Source of the DNA: Yoonia ponticola
GTDB lineage: Bacteria; Pseudomonadota; Alphaproteobacteria; Rhodobacterales; Rhodobacteraceae
Assembly (NCBI RefSeq): GCF_014199395.1
Contig: NZ_JACIJM010000001.1
Span: 372,001-436,000, forward strand
DNA length: 64,000 nt
Direction of reading: 5' to 3'
Part shown: positions 17,377-25,632 of the stretch, in pieces
How the letters are laid out: every line of letters starts with the position of its first letter
How positions within the stretch are numbered: position 1 is the first letter of the stretch
Program-made: the position numbers and the translations under genes
The notes under the pieces: generated by a model
Seen by the model: only the letters and a program-made list of their open reading frames with translations
Told to the model about the DNA's origin: nothing
The model's database searches: none

Positions 17377-17410
17377 ATTTTGTCTCGTGCTTTCGCCAAG
17401 CCGATTGCGC

Positions 17411-17818
17411 TTAAACCTGATCTTGAGGCGACATATGCGGCACCGTTTCCCCTGTTTCCGAGAACGTTCTGGTCACATCGCGCGCACCGTAAATCCACAG
17501 TATCGTCAGTGGTCCGTCACCTGTGTTCTTAAAGTAATGCGGCACGTTAGGTGGCACAAAGGTCGTGTCCATCGCGCCCAAGGACATCAATTCATCGCCG
17601 ATCAAGGCTTCGGCTTGACCGCTGAGGATTGTCACTTGTTCTGCGCAATTATGCGAATGCAGCGGGGCCGCGCAATTGGCTGGAAACACGGTAGTGCCTG
17701 TCGTGAAGGGCGCGGTTTCATCCGTATGTTTACCAACCATCAGGCGCGTCTCGACCTTGTTGCCGCGCAAAAACGGTTTGATCTCAGTGTAGCGTATCAC
17801 AGTGCCGTTCGTCATCAT
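17411..17818 (-). CDS. Cupin-domain protein
   Basis: This 135-residue single-domain cupin has the first motif with two His and a late Glu (APLHSHNCAEQVTILSGQAE) and the second motif PPNVPHYFKNTGDGPLTILWI, giving a metal site of the RmlC-like fold. Cupins in such operons act as dioxygenases, isomerases or sugar-binding proteins. Translation may start at either of two adjacent ATGs (17818 or 17815), behind AAAGG. It is divergent from the Ldh2-type dehydrogenase with 56 bp between the starts, and precedes the GntR gene on its strand. The function is unknown. Confidence 0.82.
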   Translation of the reverse strand: MMTNGTVIRYTEIKPFLRGNKVETRLMVGKHTDETAPFTTGTTVFPANCAAPLHSHNCAEQVTILSGQAEALIGDELMSLGAMDTTFVPPNVPHYFKNTGDGPLTILWIYGARDVTRTFSETGETVPHMSPQDQV

Positions 17819-17874
17819 TTGTACCTTTGTGTTTGCGTTTTAGCGTTTCATTTTAATTCGAAGAGGGAAGTCAC

Positions 17875-18918
17875 ATGACCAATATTTCACACAGCGACCT
17901 TGCCGCATTTATCGCGCGGTGCCTTGGGGCGTGCGGGATGCCAGCCGCTGACGCGGATCGGGTTGGGGGCATGATGGCCCGCGCTGATCTGATGGGCCAA
18001 GAGGGGCACGGCGTGTTCCGGTTGCCGATGTATATCCAGCGCATTCGGGCGGGTGGCATGAACATGTCGCCGGAGTTCAAAGTCGTCTCGGATCGGACTG
18101 CGACGGCGTTGATCGATGGCGACAACGGCATGGGTCATTTGGTGATGCACCACGCGACGGAACTGGCAATGGAAAAGGCGCGCAATGCTGGCGTGGCTTG
18201 GGTTGGGGCGCGGCATTCGAACCACGCTGGCCCCGCGTCGTTGTATGCGATGATGCCTGCGCAAGAAGATATGATCGGGATTTATATGGCGGTGGCGAGC
18301 GCCAATCACATGCCGCCTTGGGGCGGGACCGAGATGTTGTTGGGCACAAATCCGATTGCGATTGCTTTGCCGTCCGACAAATTTCCGCCCATCGTCTTGG
18401 ATATGGCGACGACCGTGGCGGCCTATGGTAAGGTGAAAACCGCCGCGTTGAAGGGCGAGCAGATGCCCGAAGGCTGGATGGTGGATCGCAACGGCGCACC
18501 GCTGACCGATCCGACAAAATCTGCTGACGGGTTTCTGCTGCCGATTGGTGGGCCCAAGGGCTACGGCTTGTCTCTGATCTTTGGTATTTTGGCGGGTGTT
18601 TTGAATGGCGCTGCCTTTGGTCGCGACGTGGTCGATTTCAACGCGGATGCAGTGTCGACGACAAATACGGGTCATATGATCCTCGCGTTGGATATAAAGG
18701 CGTTCACTGATCCTGACACATTCCGCGCTGATATTGATGCGGTCTGGACCCAGATGAAATCAAGCGAAACGCTCAGCGGTGTCGATGAAGTCCGGTTGCC
18801 GGGTGAACGGATGCACAGTGTGACGCAAACACGATTGAAAGACGGGATACCTTTGCCAGAGGCACTGCGCGAAAAGCTGGGGTTGATGGCCGATGATTTG
18901 GGTGTAGCGCCGTTATAA
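17875..18918 (+). CDS. Ldh2/MDH2-family malate/lactate-type dehydrogenase
   Basis: This 347-residue protein belongs to the LDH2/MDH2 oxidoreductase family, which uses an NAD(P)-binding fold unlike Rossmann dehydrogenases. It shows the family segments GQEGHGVFRLPMYIQRI, ARHSNHAGPASLYA, MLLGTNPIAIALP and GGPKGYGLSLIF. Members reduce or oxidise 2-keto/2-hydroxy acids such as malate, sulfolactate, ureidoglycolate or 2,3-diketogulonate, and cyclic imino acids. A strong AGAGGGAAG site precedes the ATG. It is monocistronic with an intrinsic terminator after it and is divergent from the cupin gene. A role in oxidising a 2-hydroxyacid intermediate of the region is inferred. Confidence 0.88.
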   Translation: MTNISHSDLAAFIARCLGACGMPAADADRVGGMMARADLMGQEGHGVFRLPMYIQRIRAGGMNMSPEFKVVSDRTATALIDGDNGMGHLVMHHATELAMEKARNAGVAWVGARHSNHAGPASLYAMMPAQEDMIGIYMAVASANHMPPWGGTEMLLGTNPIAIALPSDKFPPIVLDMATTVAAYGKVKTAALKGEQMPEGWMVDRNGAPLTDPTKSADGFLLPIGGPKGYGLSLIFGILAGVLNGAAFGRDVVDFNADAVSTTNTGHMILALDIKAFTDPDTFRADIDAVWTQMKSSETLSGVDEVRLPGERMHSVTQTRLKDGIPLPEALREKLGLMADDLGVAPL

Positions 18919-18923
18919 ATAAG

Positions 18924-18950
18924 AACGGCCCCGACGGTATCGGGGCCGTT
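18924..18950. terminator. Terminator between Ldh2-type gene and tctC
   Basis: Two 11-bp arms, aacggccccga and tcggggccgtt, enclose a short loop. The hairpin lies between two convergent genes; only a short T run follows, so it may act on both strands with moderate strength. Confidence 0.75.
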
Positions 18951-18970
18951 TGCGTGATATGACCTTGCGA

Positions 18971-19942
18971 TTATTCCGTGGTCAGCGCGTCGACCAATTC
19001 CTTGTAGGTCACGGACTGCTGCTCGCGCAGGACTTGGTATTCCTCGCCACTCATTGGATCAATGCTTTCGCCAAGTGTTCCCATCAGACGAATGAAAGTT
19101 TCATCAACGACGAGTTCGGCAAATGCGGCTTGCAGCGTTTCGACGACTTCTGGCGGTGTGCCAGTAGGCGCCAGAACAAAGCGGTGCATATATCCAATGT
19201 CACCTTCGATGCCGAGTTCGGTAAGAGTCGGAACGTCGTCGAAAATACGTTCTTCGCTTGCGCTAGCCAGAATGCGGACGTCACCAGCCTTTAGCAATTC
19301 ACCCAAAGATGATGGAAACGCCATTGTGAAATCTGAATCGCCTGACAGCAAGGCTTGCATTGCTGGTCCACCACCCGGATATGGGATCAGGTTAAGATTC
19401 AGGTCAAGCTCGCGCATGATTTGCGCAGCAGGCACAAAGAAAGCGCCCCAGTTGCCTGAATGACCCAGGTCCAACTCGCCGGGTCGTGCCCGTGCATCTG
19501 CTACCAAATCTTCAAATGTTTCATACGGGCTGTCCGCACGGACAACAATTGACGCTGGCGCATAGTTGATCCGAGCGATTGGAATGAAGTCTGCCATTGG
19601 GTCGTACGGCAGGTCGTCCACGTATTGTTGCAGCATGTCCATGTAGTTGTGCGAGAACAACAGTGTATACCCGTCGGCCGGAGAACGTGCGACTTCTTGC
19701 GTTCCTTTTTGCCCGCCCGCACCCGGTGTCAGGCGCACAATCATGGCTTGGTTCAGGTACTGCGGAATGACGGACGTGATGATCCGTGCGTTCAAGTCAT
19801 GTGATCCGCCTGCGCCCAATGGAATGACCATCGTGACTGGTTTTTCTGGATATTCCGCTAGAACCGGTGCGGAAGACATTGCAAATGCCCCTCCCGATAC
19901 TGCAAGAACTGCCAACGTTTTTTTGATCATTGTCGAAATCAT
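18971..19942 (-). CDS. tctC: Tripartite tricarboxylate transporter substrate-binding protein
   Basis: This 323-residue periplasmic protein is of the Bug/TctC family. It has an N-terminal signal peptide (MIKKTLAVLAVSGGAFAMSSAPVLA, cleaved after ALA-like site near residue 29) and the family start YPEKPVTMVIPLGAGGSHDL with the ligand-loop PLGAGGSHD. Later features are TPGAGGQKGTQEVARSPADGYTLL. It binds an organic acid outside the membrane and delivers it to the TctAB permease encoded just upstream on the same strand. A stem-loop separates it from tctA, which may let its message be more abundant. The ligand is unknown; the surrounding catabolic genes make their substrate the likely cargo. Confidence 0.9.
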   Translation of the reverse strand: MISTMIKKTLAVLAVSGGAFAMSSAPVLAEYPEKPVTMVIPLGAGGSHDLNARIITSVIPQYLNQAMIVRLTPGAGGQKGTQEVARSPADGYTLLFSHNYMDMLQQYVDDLPYDPMADFIPIARINYAPASIVVRADSPYETFEDLVADARARPGELDLGHSGNWGAFFVPAAQIMRELDLNLNLIPYPGGGPAMQALLSGDSDFTMAFPSSLGELLKAGDVRILASASEERIFDDVPTLTELGIEGDIGYMHRFVLAPTGTPPEVVETLQAAFAELVVDETFIRLMGTLGESIDPMSGEEYQVLREQQSVTYKELVDALTTE

Positions 19943-19976
19943 CGTTTCTCTCTCCCTAGTTGATATCTTGTGATGT

Positions 19977-20004
19977 GCCGTGCGGCCGAGATCAGCCGCA
20001 CGGC
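19977..20004 (-). repeat. Intercistronic stem-loop between tctA and tctC
   Basis: A perfect 10-bp stem, gccgtgcggc (19977-19986) and gccgcacggc (19995-20004), with an 8-base loop lies just after the tctA stop. On the minus-strand transcript no T tract follows, so an mRNA-stabilising or processing structure is more likely than a terminator. Confidence 0.65.
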
Positions 20005-20012
20005 GTTTTATC

Positions 20013-21497
20013 TTATATGGTGCGGGCTGCGCCGTAGAGGCGTCTCCACAGCATGAAGCCGATGATTGGTGCTGCGATCAGGACGCCAAGTGCGCCGAAC
20101 CGTTCGGTGACAAAGAAGCCCATGGCGTTGCCGCCCGACATCGCCATGGTCTGGCCAAAGGCGTATTCCATCGATGGCCCGAGGATAAAGCCCATGACCA
20201 AGGGCATAACGTCGAACCGTCCGGCCTTGGCGATGATCCCGAAGATACCAAATGCAACCAGCATCAGCAGGTCAACGGGGTCGGAACGGTAGACGTAAGT
20301 ACCTGCAAAAGCGAACATGATAACCAATGGGATCAGAATGGACGTCTTGACCGTGACCAGTTTTGAAAAGAACGGCACGGACAAGTAGCCGATGACCAAG
20401 AACAGCAGGTTGGCGATGACCATTGCGACCAAGATTGCGAAAACCGTAGCACCTTGCTCTTCGAATAATTGCGGACCAGGGCGCAAGCCTTGGGCCACAA
20501 ACGCGCCGAGCAAGATCGCTGTAACGTTGTCGCCTGGGATGCCAAGTGTCAGTAGCGGCACCATTGTTGGTCCGTTCACCGCGTTGTTTGCGGCTTCAGC
20601 GGCAGCAACGCCTTCGATTTCGCCTTCGCCGAATGTTTCTGGGTGGTCTGATGCGTTCTTTGCAGCAGAGTAGCCCATCATCGCAGCAACGATCTGGCCC
20701 AAGCCTGGCACGATGCCGACCATTGTCCCGATCACGGTCGAACGGCAGATCGTTTTAAAGCAGCGCCGGAACTCTGCGAACTTGAGGCGTTCGCCAACAA
20801 GTGCGGACAGTTTGCGTGCCCCATCGTTGCGGATCACAACAGAGGCTACTTCTGGCAGCGCGAACAGGCCGATGAGCATTGGCAGTAGTGGGATGCCTGA
20901 CTTCAGCTCGAAAAGACCAAATGTGAACCGCTCTGAGCCGCCCAGCGGGTCTGTTCCGATAAAGGACAACCATAGGCCAAGCGCCATCATAATCAGGCTT
21001 TTCAGCGGATTAGCACCCGACGTCGCTGCGATAATGATCAAGCTCATCAACAGGACTGCGAACAATTCCGGTGGGCCGAACTGCATAACCAAGAAGGCAA
21101 TTGGAAAGATCATCATGATCGTGAAGATGTCGCTGCATGTATCACCAAAGACGGATGAAAAGAGCGCCATATCAAGAGCTTTGCGTGACTTGCCTTTTTG
21201 GGTCAGTTTGTACCCGTCTCGCGATGTGGCCACGGCCGCACCAGTTCCCGGCATCGAAAGCAGGATCGCGGGAACACTCCCGCCGAAAATGCCGCCTTTG
21301 TAGATGCCCAGCAGGAACGGGATGCCGACAAGTGGATCAAGGAAAAATGAGATGGGCAGCAGGATTGCCATCGCCATCAATGTTGTGAAGCCCGGCAATG
21401 ACCCGACAAGCATACCAGCGAAAAGCCCGATGCTCATCATCACCATGGTATCTAGCCGCATGGCCATGCCGAAACCTTCTATGAACTGTTCAATCAT
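20013..21497 (-). CDS. tctA: Tripartite tricarboxylate transporter large permease
   Basis: This 494-residue membrane protein is the TctA permease with about 12 helices. It shows the family motifs GLFAGMLVGSLPGFTTLMAMA near the start and GIVPGLGQIVAAMMGYSAAK in the middle, and TLGIPGDNVTAILLGAF. Together with TctB it imports the acid bound by TctC, driven by the ion gradient. It lies 33 bp after tctB, and tctC follows, giving a tctBAC operon on the minus strand. Confidence 0.93.
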   Translation of the reverse strand: MIEQFIEGFGMAMRLDTMVMMSIGLFAGMLVGSLPGFTTLMAMAILLPISFFLDPLVGIPFLLGIYKGGIFGGSVPAILLSMPGTGAAVATSRDGYKLTQKGKSRKALDMALFSSVFGDTCSDIFTIMMIFPIAFLVMQFGPPELFAVLLMSLIIIAATSGANPLKSLIMMALGLWLSFIGTDPLGGSERFTFGLFELKSGIPLLPMLIGLFALPEVASVVIRNDGARKLSALVGERLKFAEFRRCFKTICRSTVIGTMVGIVPGLGQIVAAMMGYSAAKNASDHPETFGEGEIEGVAAAEAANNAVNGPTMVPLLTLGIPGDNVTAILLGAFVAQGLRPGPQLFEEQGATVFAILVAMVIANLLFLVIGYLSVPFFSKLVTVKTSILIPLVIMFAFAGTYVYRSDPVDLLMLVAFGIFGIIAKAGRFDVMPLVMGFILGPSMEYAFGQTMAMSGGNAMGFFVTERFGALGVLIAAPIIGFMLWRRLYGAARTI

Positions 21498-21530
21498 GGG
21501 TGCCTCTTAGTGTTTTGTGTTTCATGGGTT

Positions 21531-22049
21531 TCAAAGGTTGAACAAGCGAGCGTAAGCAAATTCGATCGCGTTCAGTTCCGGCAGTGACACGGCAAGCAGA
21601 CGTGTGGCCGCGAGATAGAGCGAGGTGGGCCCTATCAAGGCGACCGCGCCGATTTGCAGGACAGAGCGCGAACCCAGTTGGAGTGAGATGATTGTGATGA
21701 CGAGGGCCGTTGAGATCAGGAAACCAAATGGGACCATCGTCAGCCCGTATAGGATCAAGACGCCAAAGAAGAAAAATGCGCGACCCCACTGTGAATTAGA
21801 TAGCTTTTCGACGTTTTCATCGACCTGCGTGGTTGTGAACATCAGCAATGTGATGGCGCAGAACAGTGCAAGAATGACCAGCACGATGCTCGGAAAGAGC
21901 GCAGGCGAGATCGCCGATAGCGATTGGCCGAACAGTGCTTTGGGTCGAGCGATGAGGGCGTTCAAGAAGATAAGCGACAACACAGCTGCCACCATGAGGG
22001 TGCCTATCGTGATCGTCTCGGCTGAAAGGGTGAAGCGTTTCGAATTCAT
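21531..22049 (-). CDS. tctB: Tripartite tricarboxylate transporter small permease (TctB family)
   Basis: This 172-residue protein has four to five hydrophobic helices (around residues 14-32, 48-68, 90-110, 115-135) and fits the poorly conserved TctB small subunit. It begins MNSKRFTLSAETITIGTLM and has a GGAGG site 7 bases upstream. Position directly before tctA supports the call. An inverted repeat with a T run on the opposite strand lies in its leader. Confidence 0.85.
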   Translation of the reverse strand: MNSKRFTLSAETITIGTLMVAAVLSLIFLNALIARPKALFGQSLSAISPALFPSIVLVILALFCAITLLMFTTTQVDENVEKLSNSQWGRAFFFFGVLILYGLTMVPFGFLISTALVITIISLQLGSRSVLQIGAVALIGPTSLYLAATRLLAVSLPELNAIEFAYARLFNL

Positions 22050-22072
22050 GGATAACCTCCGTTATGTCGTCG

Positions 22073-22095
22073 CGGGCGTTGTCGCCCGGTTTTTT
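22073..22095 (+). terminator. Intrinsic terminator-like hairpin on the plus strand
   Basis: cgggcg-ttgt-cgcccg is followed by gtttttt, the form of an intrinsic terminator read on the plus strand. All genes around it are on the minus strand, so it would only stop antisense transcription; on the minus strand it would be a small hairpin in the tctB leader. Confidence 0.4.
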
Positions 22096-22141
22096 GCATG
22101 ACCAAGTGGTGTGTACGGCAAAGAGAAACGGGCGATTACGG

Positions 22142-23083
22142 TCATGATGCGGCCCCCGTTTCAACATTGAATAATTTGAGTAGGGCGGGGCTGATGTCGC
22201 TTGCGATACGCGACACTGCGGGCTGGACTGCGGCCTTGAAAGCCAGTCGCTGTGCCCGTGTCAGTTCAACCATTTGGACGCCGTCGTTTAGCATTGCGGC
22301 TTTGGATTGGGCTTCGTCGGCTTGCGCGCGTGCTCGCTGTGCGGTTGTCGCCTCGTCCACGGCTTGGGTGATCCATGCACGGATGTGGTCTGGCCAAGAC
22401 GCGAATTTCTCGCGATTGAACAGAACCAGCGAGATGCCCATCAGGTGACCTGACAAGGTGACGACACGCTGGGATTTGGACAGGCCCATGTTGTAGGTGT
22501 TGGTCAGTGGGTTTTCCTGCGCATCCACGTCGCCATTGTTGACGGCGGCGGTGACTTCTTTGACGTCGATGACGCGGGGGTGGAAACCCAAGGACTGGAA
22601 AATCTGGTTGTGATTGTCGTTTGGCAAGATGCGCAGGCTAAGCCCATCACAATCGGCGGGCGTATAGAGCGGACGGTCAGCTGTTGTCATATGACGCAAT
22701 CCGTTGTCCCAATATCCGAGCGTGATGAAGCCGGTGTGTGCCGTGACCTCATCAGCGAGCATTTTGCCTGCTTCACCGTCGAGCAGGGCGAACGCCTTGG
22801 CCTTGTCAGGCACCGCAAAGTGAAGATCGAACAACGTCAGCGCCGACACACGTGGTGCCAGATAGCTGGATGAAAAGTAGCAGCCGTCAAATGTGCCACC
22901 TTCGGTCAGTCCCAAAAGATCGGCTGCATTGCGTCCGGTGTCAGTGATATCGGGGTGAAAACTGATCTCGACCGCATCACCAGCAAGGCGACGCATCGCT
23001 GCGCAGAAGGCTTCGACCCCGTAAGTATGAACCGAATTTGGCCCTTGGTAGCCACCGAGGCTTATCTTGATTGGGTCTGCCAT
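22142..23083 (-). CDS. DctP-like solute-binding protein without signal peptide
   Basis: This 313-residue protein has the fold pattern of TRAP transporter binding proteins (DctP family): an early KISLGGYQGPNSVHTYGVEAF segment, a middle RHMTTADRPLYTPADCDGLSLRI region with the conserved Arg, and AAVNNGDVDAQENPLTNTYNMG. TRAP binding proteins normally carry a signal peptide, but this one begins MADPIKIS and the upstream frame gives no plausible one. No TRAP permease genes are near; it sits between AEC and TctB genes on the same strand. It may be cytoplasmic, be exported by another means, or have a misread start. The ribosome binding site is weak. Confidence 0.75.
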   Translation of the reverse strand: MADPIKISLGGYQGPNSVHTYGVEAFCAAMRRLAGDAVEISFHPDITDTGRNAADLLGLTEGGTFDGCYFSSSYLAPRVSALTLFDLHFAVPDKAKAFALLDGEAGKMLADEVTAHTGFITLGYWDNGLRHMTTADRPLYTPADCDGLSLRILPNDNHNQIFQSLGFHPRVIDVKEVTAAVNNGDVDAQENPLTNTYNMGLSKSQRVVTLSGHLMGISLVLFNREKFASWPDHIRAWITQAVDEATTAQRARAQADEAQSKAAMLNDGVQMVELTRAQRLAFKAAVQPAVSRIASDISPALLKLFNVETGAAS

Positions 23084-23150
23084 TAGATGATCTTTGCTCC
23101 GTTTTGCAACGCGAGCGACGAGACTGGCTTTTGGTAAGATTGGCCATGCA

Positions 23151-24113
23151 TCATGCGCCGTTCCTGACCAAAAGGGCAGAAAACGGAAACTGCGATTTCG
23201 AGAGCGCGAGTGCGAGCCAAACCAGTGCGGGCAAACAGATAAAGGTCAGCACAGTGGATGCGACAACGGTGCCTGCAACTTGTTCGGGATTGTATTGAAA
23301 GCGTTCCGCGAGCACATAGTTGATGATCGCGATTGGCATGGTTGCTAATAAAAAGACGACGCCAGCCGACGCGCCGCGTAGGTCTAAGAGTATTATAACG
23401 ATGAGCGCACTGACCACACCGAGCAGCAACCGTATCACCGCGATCACCAGCGCTGGGCCCAGATCTGAGGTCTTGAGCGTGGCAAGTGATGTGCCGAGCA
23501 GCAAAAGCATCGCGGGGATCATCATGCCGCCTAACATTTCTGTCGTGGTGACGATGACCTGCGGCACGGGAATTGCGAATGCGGTGACGAGTAACACAGC
23601 GATTATGGAATATATCAATGGTTGGCGCAGCAGCGTTTGCACGCGGATTGAGCCTGCATAGATCGACAGACCCAAGGAATGTTGCGCAAGTGCGATGATA
23701 AAGAAGTAAGCAACGCCGAGCAGTGCACCCTCGTCACCGAATGTCAGGATGACCAGTGGCAAGCCCATATTGCCCGAATTGGGGAACATGAGGGTCGGTA
23801 GAAAACTACGTATCGATTTGCCGAGGACCTTGAGCGTTAGAAACCCGATTGCTGCCGAGATTAACAGGCATAGGAATGCCGCTGTTGCCATTGAACCGAT
23901 CACGTCTAAGGAGACGTTTAGCGAGGTTAATGCGCTAAAGATCAGCGCAGGCGTGGCGACAAGGATCACCAATGCGCTCAACGTTTGTGTTTCTAGGCGC
24001 ACGGACGAGCGGCCAAAAAGATATCCGATGGCAGTGATGACACTGATCGGGCCGAGGATATTGATCATCTGTAACAACAAAAGAGTTCCTCCCTCAGCTG
24101 TGTGTTTCGACAT
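23151..24113 (-). CDS. AEC family transporter
   Basis: This 320-residue membrane protein has about ten helices in two similar halves, as in the auxin efflux carrier (AEC/BASS-like) family, with the conserved FPNSGNMGLPL motif near residue 112 and TMPIAIINYVLAERF near the end. AEC proteins in roseobacters carry malonate, malate or other organic anions. The start is uncertain: ATG at 24113 has a weak site, while an internal TTG near 24075 follows GGAGGA with ideal spacing. It lies upstream of the DctP-like gene on the same strand and may head the transporter operon. Confidence 0.87.
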   Translation of the reverse strand: MSKHTAEGGTLLLLQMINILGPISVITAIGYLFGRSSVRLETQTLSALVILVATPALIFSALTSLNVSLDVIGSMATAAFLCLLISAAIGFLTLKVLGKSIRSFLPTLMFPNSGNMGLPLVILTFGDEGALLGVAYFFIIALAQHSLGLSIYAGSIRVQTLLRQPLIYSIIAVLLVTAFAIPVPQVIVTTTEMLGGMMIPAMLLLLGTSLATLKTSDLGPALVIAVIRLLLGVVSALIVIILLDLRGASAGVVFLLATMPIAIINYVLAERFQYNPEQVAGTVVASTVLTFICLPALVWLALALSKSQFPFSALLVRNGA

Positions 24114-24588
24114 ACGATATGAAAGGGGTGGTGAGACCTAAAGCACGTCCTCGCGTTGAAAAACGTCTGAATTTAAGGTGTTAACTGGTGCCATTTTTCG
24201 TCCTCCCGGTGTGTCCGCAGGCTCAGAAATGGTTCCCTCTGACCTGCAGTAAGCGTTAACGACATCGCCTCTGATGTTGCTCGACGCGCATCTGGCGAAC
24301 CCTCCTCGATTCGCCGTCTGTGTTTTATGACCATGGCAAAGAAATGCCATCAGCGGTAATGGCGATTGTTGCTATCCTCTATCAGGTTTTTAGCTAGCTA
24401 CACCCGTCGGGCGGCTATCTGCTTTGTTGAAGGATGTCATCAGGATACATCACTTGTTTAGATGGGGTGAACGTGGCTAGGCTTTGCAAACGAGGGGCCA
24501 GAAAGGCCGATTTTGATCGGAACTTAGGGCCACTCAAAAACCATACCACCATAACGCAAAGCCCAGCGTTGACTACGGAGTAGCCAAA
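24114..24588. promoter_or_regulatory. 475-bp divergent intergenic region
   Basis: This gap lies between the AEC gene (minus) and the MocA gene (plus) and must hold both promoters. It contains a small hairpin, atggca-aagaaa-tgccat (24333-24350). No copy of the TGGTCAACCA site was seen. Short ORFs here lack ribosome binding sites and family features, so none is called. Confidence 0.4.
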
Positions 24589-25608
24589 ATGACTAATGAA
24601 AATCAACCGTTTACTGTCGCGATCGTGGGGTTTGGCTGGTGGGGGCAACATATTGCGAAACGCCTTGCCGGACATGCGACGTTAAAAGTTGCGGGCGTCG
24701 TCGAACCGGTCACGGCCAACCATCAAGGTATCGCTGATTTAGGTTTGACGGCATGGACTGATCTGGCCGAACCACTGGCTGTGGCCGAAGTTGATGCAGT
24801 CATTCTGACGACACCAAACCCGCTGCACGAAGCGCAGATCACGCAAGCCGCTGCTGCCGGAAAGCACGTGTTTTGCGAGAAACCGCTGGGACTGACCGCA
24901 AACAGCGCGCGACGTTCTGTTAAGGCTTGTGAAGATGCGGGCGTCCAACTCGGCATCGGTCACGAGCGTCGCTTTGAACCTGCGATGCTCGCGCTGAAAG
25001 AAGCGCTGGATGCGGGCGATCTCGGAACGGTCATGCATGCCGAAGCTGCATTTAGTCATGACAAGCTGATTGGCGTGCCTGCTAACGATTGGCGCACCCG
25101 TAAAGAAGTCAGCCCCGCTGCGGGTATGACGGCGATGGGCATTCACCTGTCCGATTTGTTGATTTCGTTCTTTGGTCCGATCCGTGCGCTGCATGCGTTT
25201 ACGGCGGATCGGTCGCTTGGTTGGGAAACTGGCGATGTGGTCACGGTCCAGATGTCATTCGAGGCGGGCATGACCGCGACTTTCAGCGCCGTCCTGCATA
25301 CACCGCATTTCATTCGGATGCATGTTTTTGGCACAGATAAATGGGTCGAAGTGCTGAACGACAGCCACCCCGATACGCCGGACGGCATCGTGCGGGTTTT
25401 GACTGGCGAAAGCGGCCAGCCCGTCGCCCAACGGAACTACAATTGGGAAGACGCGGTGACATCAAACCTCGAAGCGTTCGCTGCCGCCGCGCAAGGCTGT
25501 GCGCCTTATCCGTTCACCACGGAAGAAATGGTGCACAACATTCAGGTGTTAGAGGCCATCGCACTGTCGGCTGAGACTGGCCAAGAAGTGAAATTGGCGG
25601 ACATCTAA
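24589..25608 (+). CDS. Gfo/Idh/MocA family oxidoreductase
   Basis: This 339-residue oxidoreductase has an N-terminal Rossmann motif (AIVGFGWWGQHIAKRL), the EKP motif in HVFCEKPLGL near residue 101, and the substrate-domain motif TAMGIHLSDLLISFFG with the conserved His. It is distinct from the enzyme at 15377-16459. It heads a plus-strand set with an EthD-like protein and an AhpD-fold protein. It probably oxidises a cyclic or sugar-like hydroxyl; the substrate is unknown. Confidence 0.88.
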   Translation: MTNENQPFTVAIVGFGWWGQHIAKRLAGHATLKVAGVVEPVTANHQGIADLGLTAWTDLAEPLAVAEVDAVILTTPNPLHEAQITQAAAAGKHVFCEKPLGLTANSARRSVKACEDAGVQLGIGHERRFEPAMLALKEALDAGDLGTVMHAEAAFSHDKLIGVPANDWRTRKEVSPAAGMTAMGIHLSDLLISFFGPIRALHAFTADRSLGWETGDVVTVQMSFEAGMTATFSAVLHTPHFIRMHVFGTDKWVEVLNDSHPDTPDGIVRVLTGESGQPVAQRNYNWEDAVTSNLEAFAAAAQGCAPYPFTTEEMVHNIQVLEAIALSAETGQEVKLADI

Positions 25609-25632
25609 AAAGAAGTTTGGGAGGATTTGTAA

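Noticed and set aside
17366..17878. A 170-codon plus-strand frame over the cupin gene
   Set aside because: The minus strand encodes a recognisable cupin with both motifs; the plus frame begins within the operator-like site and has no family pattern.
24114..24588. Small genes in the 475-bp gap
   Set aside because: The short frames lack ribosome binding sites, conserved motifs or plausible composition.
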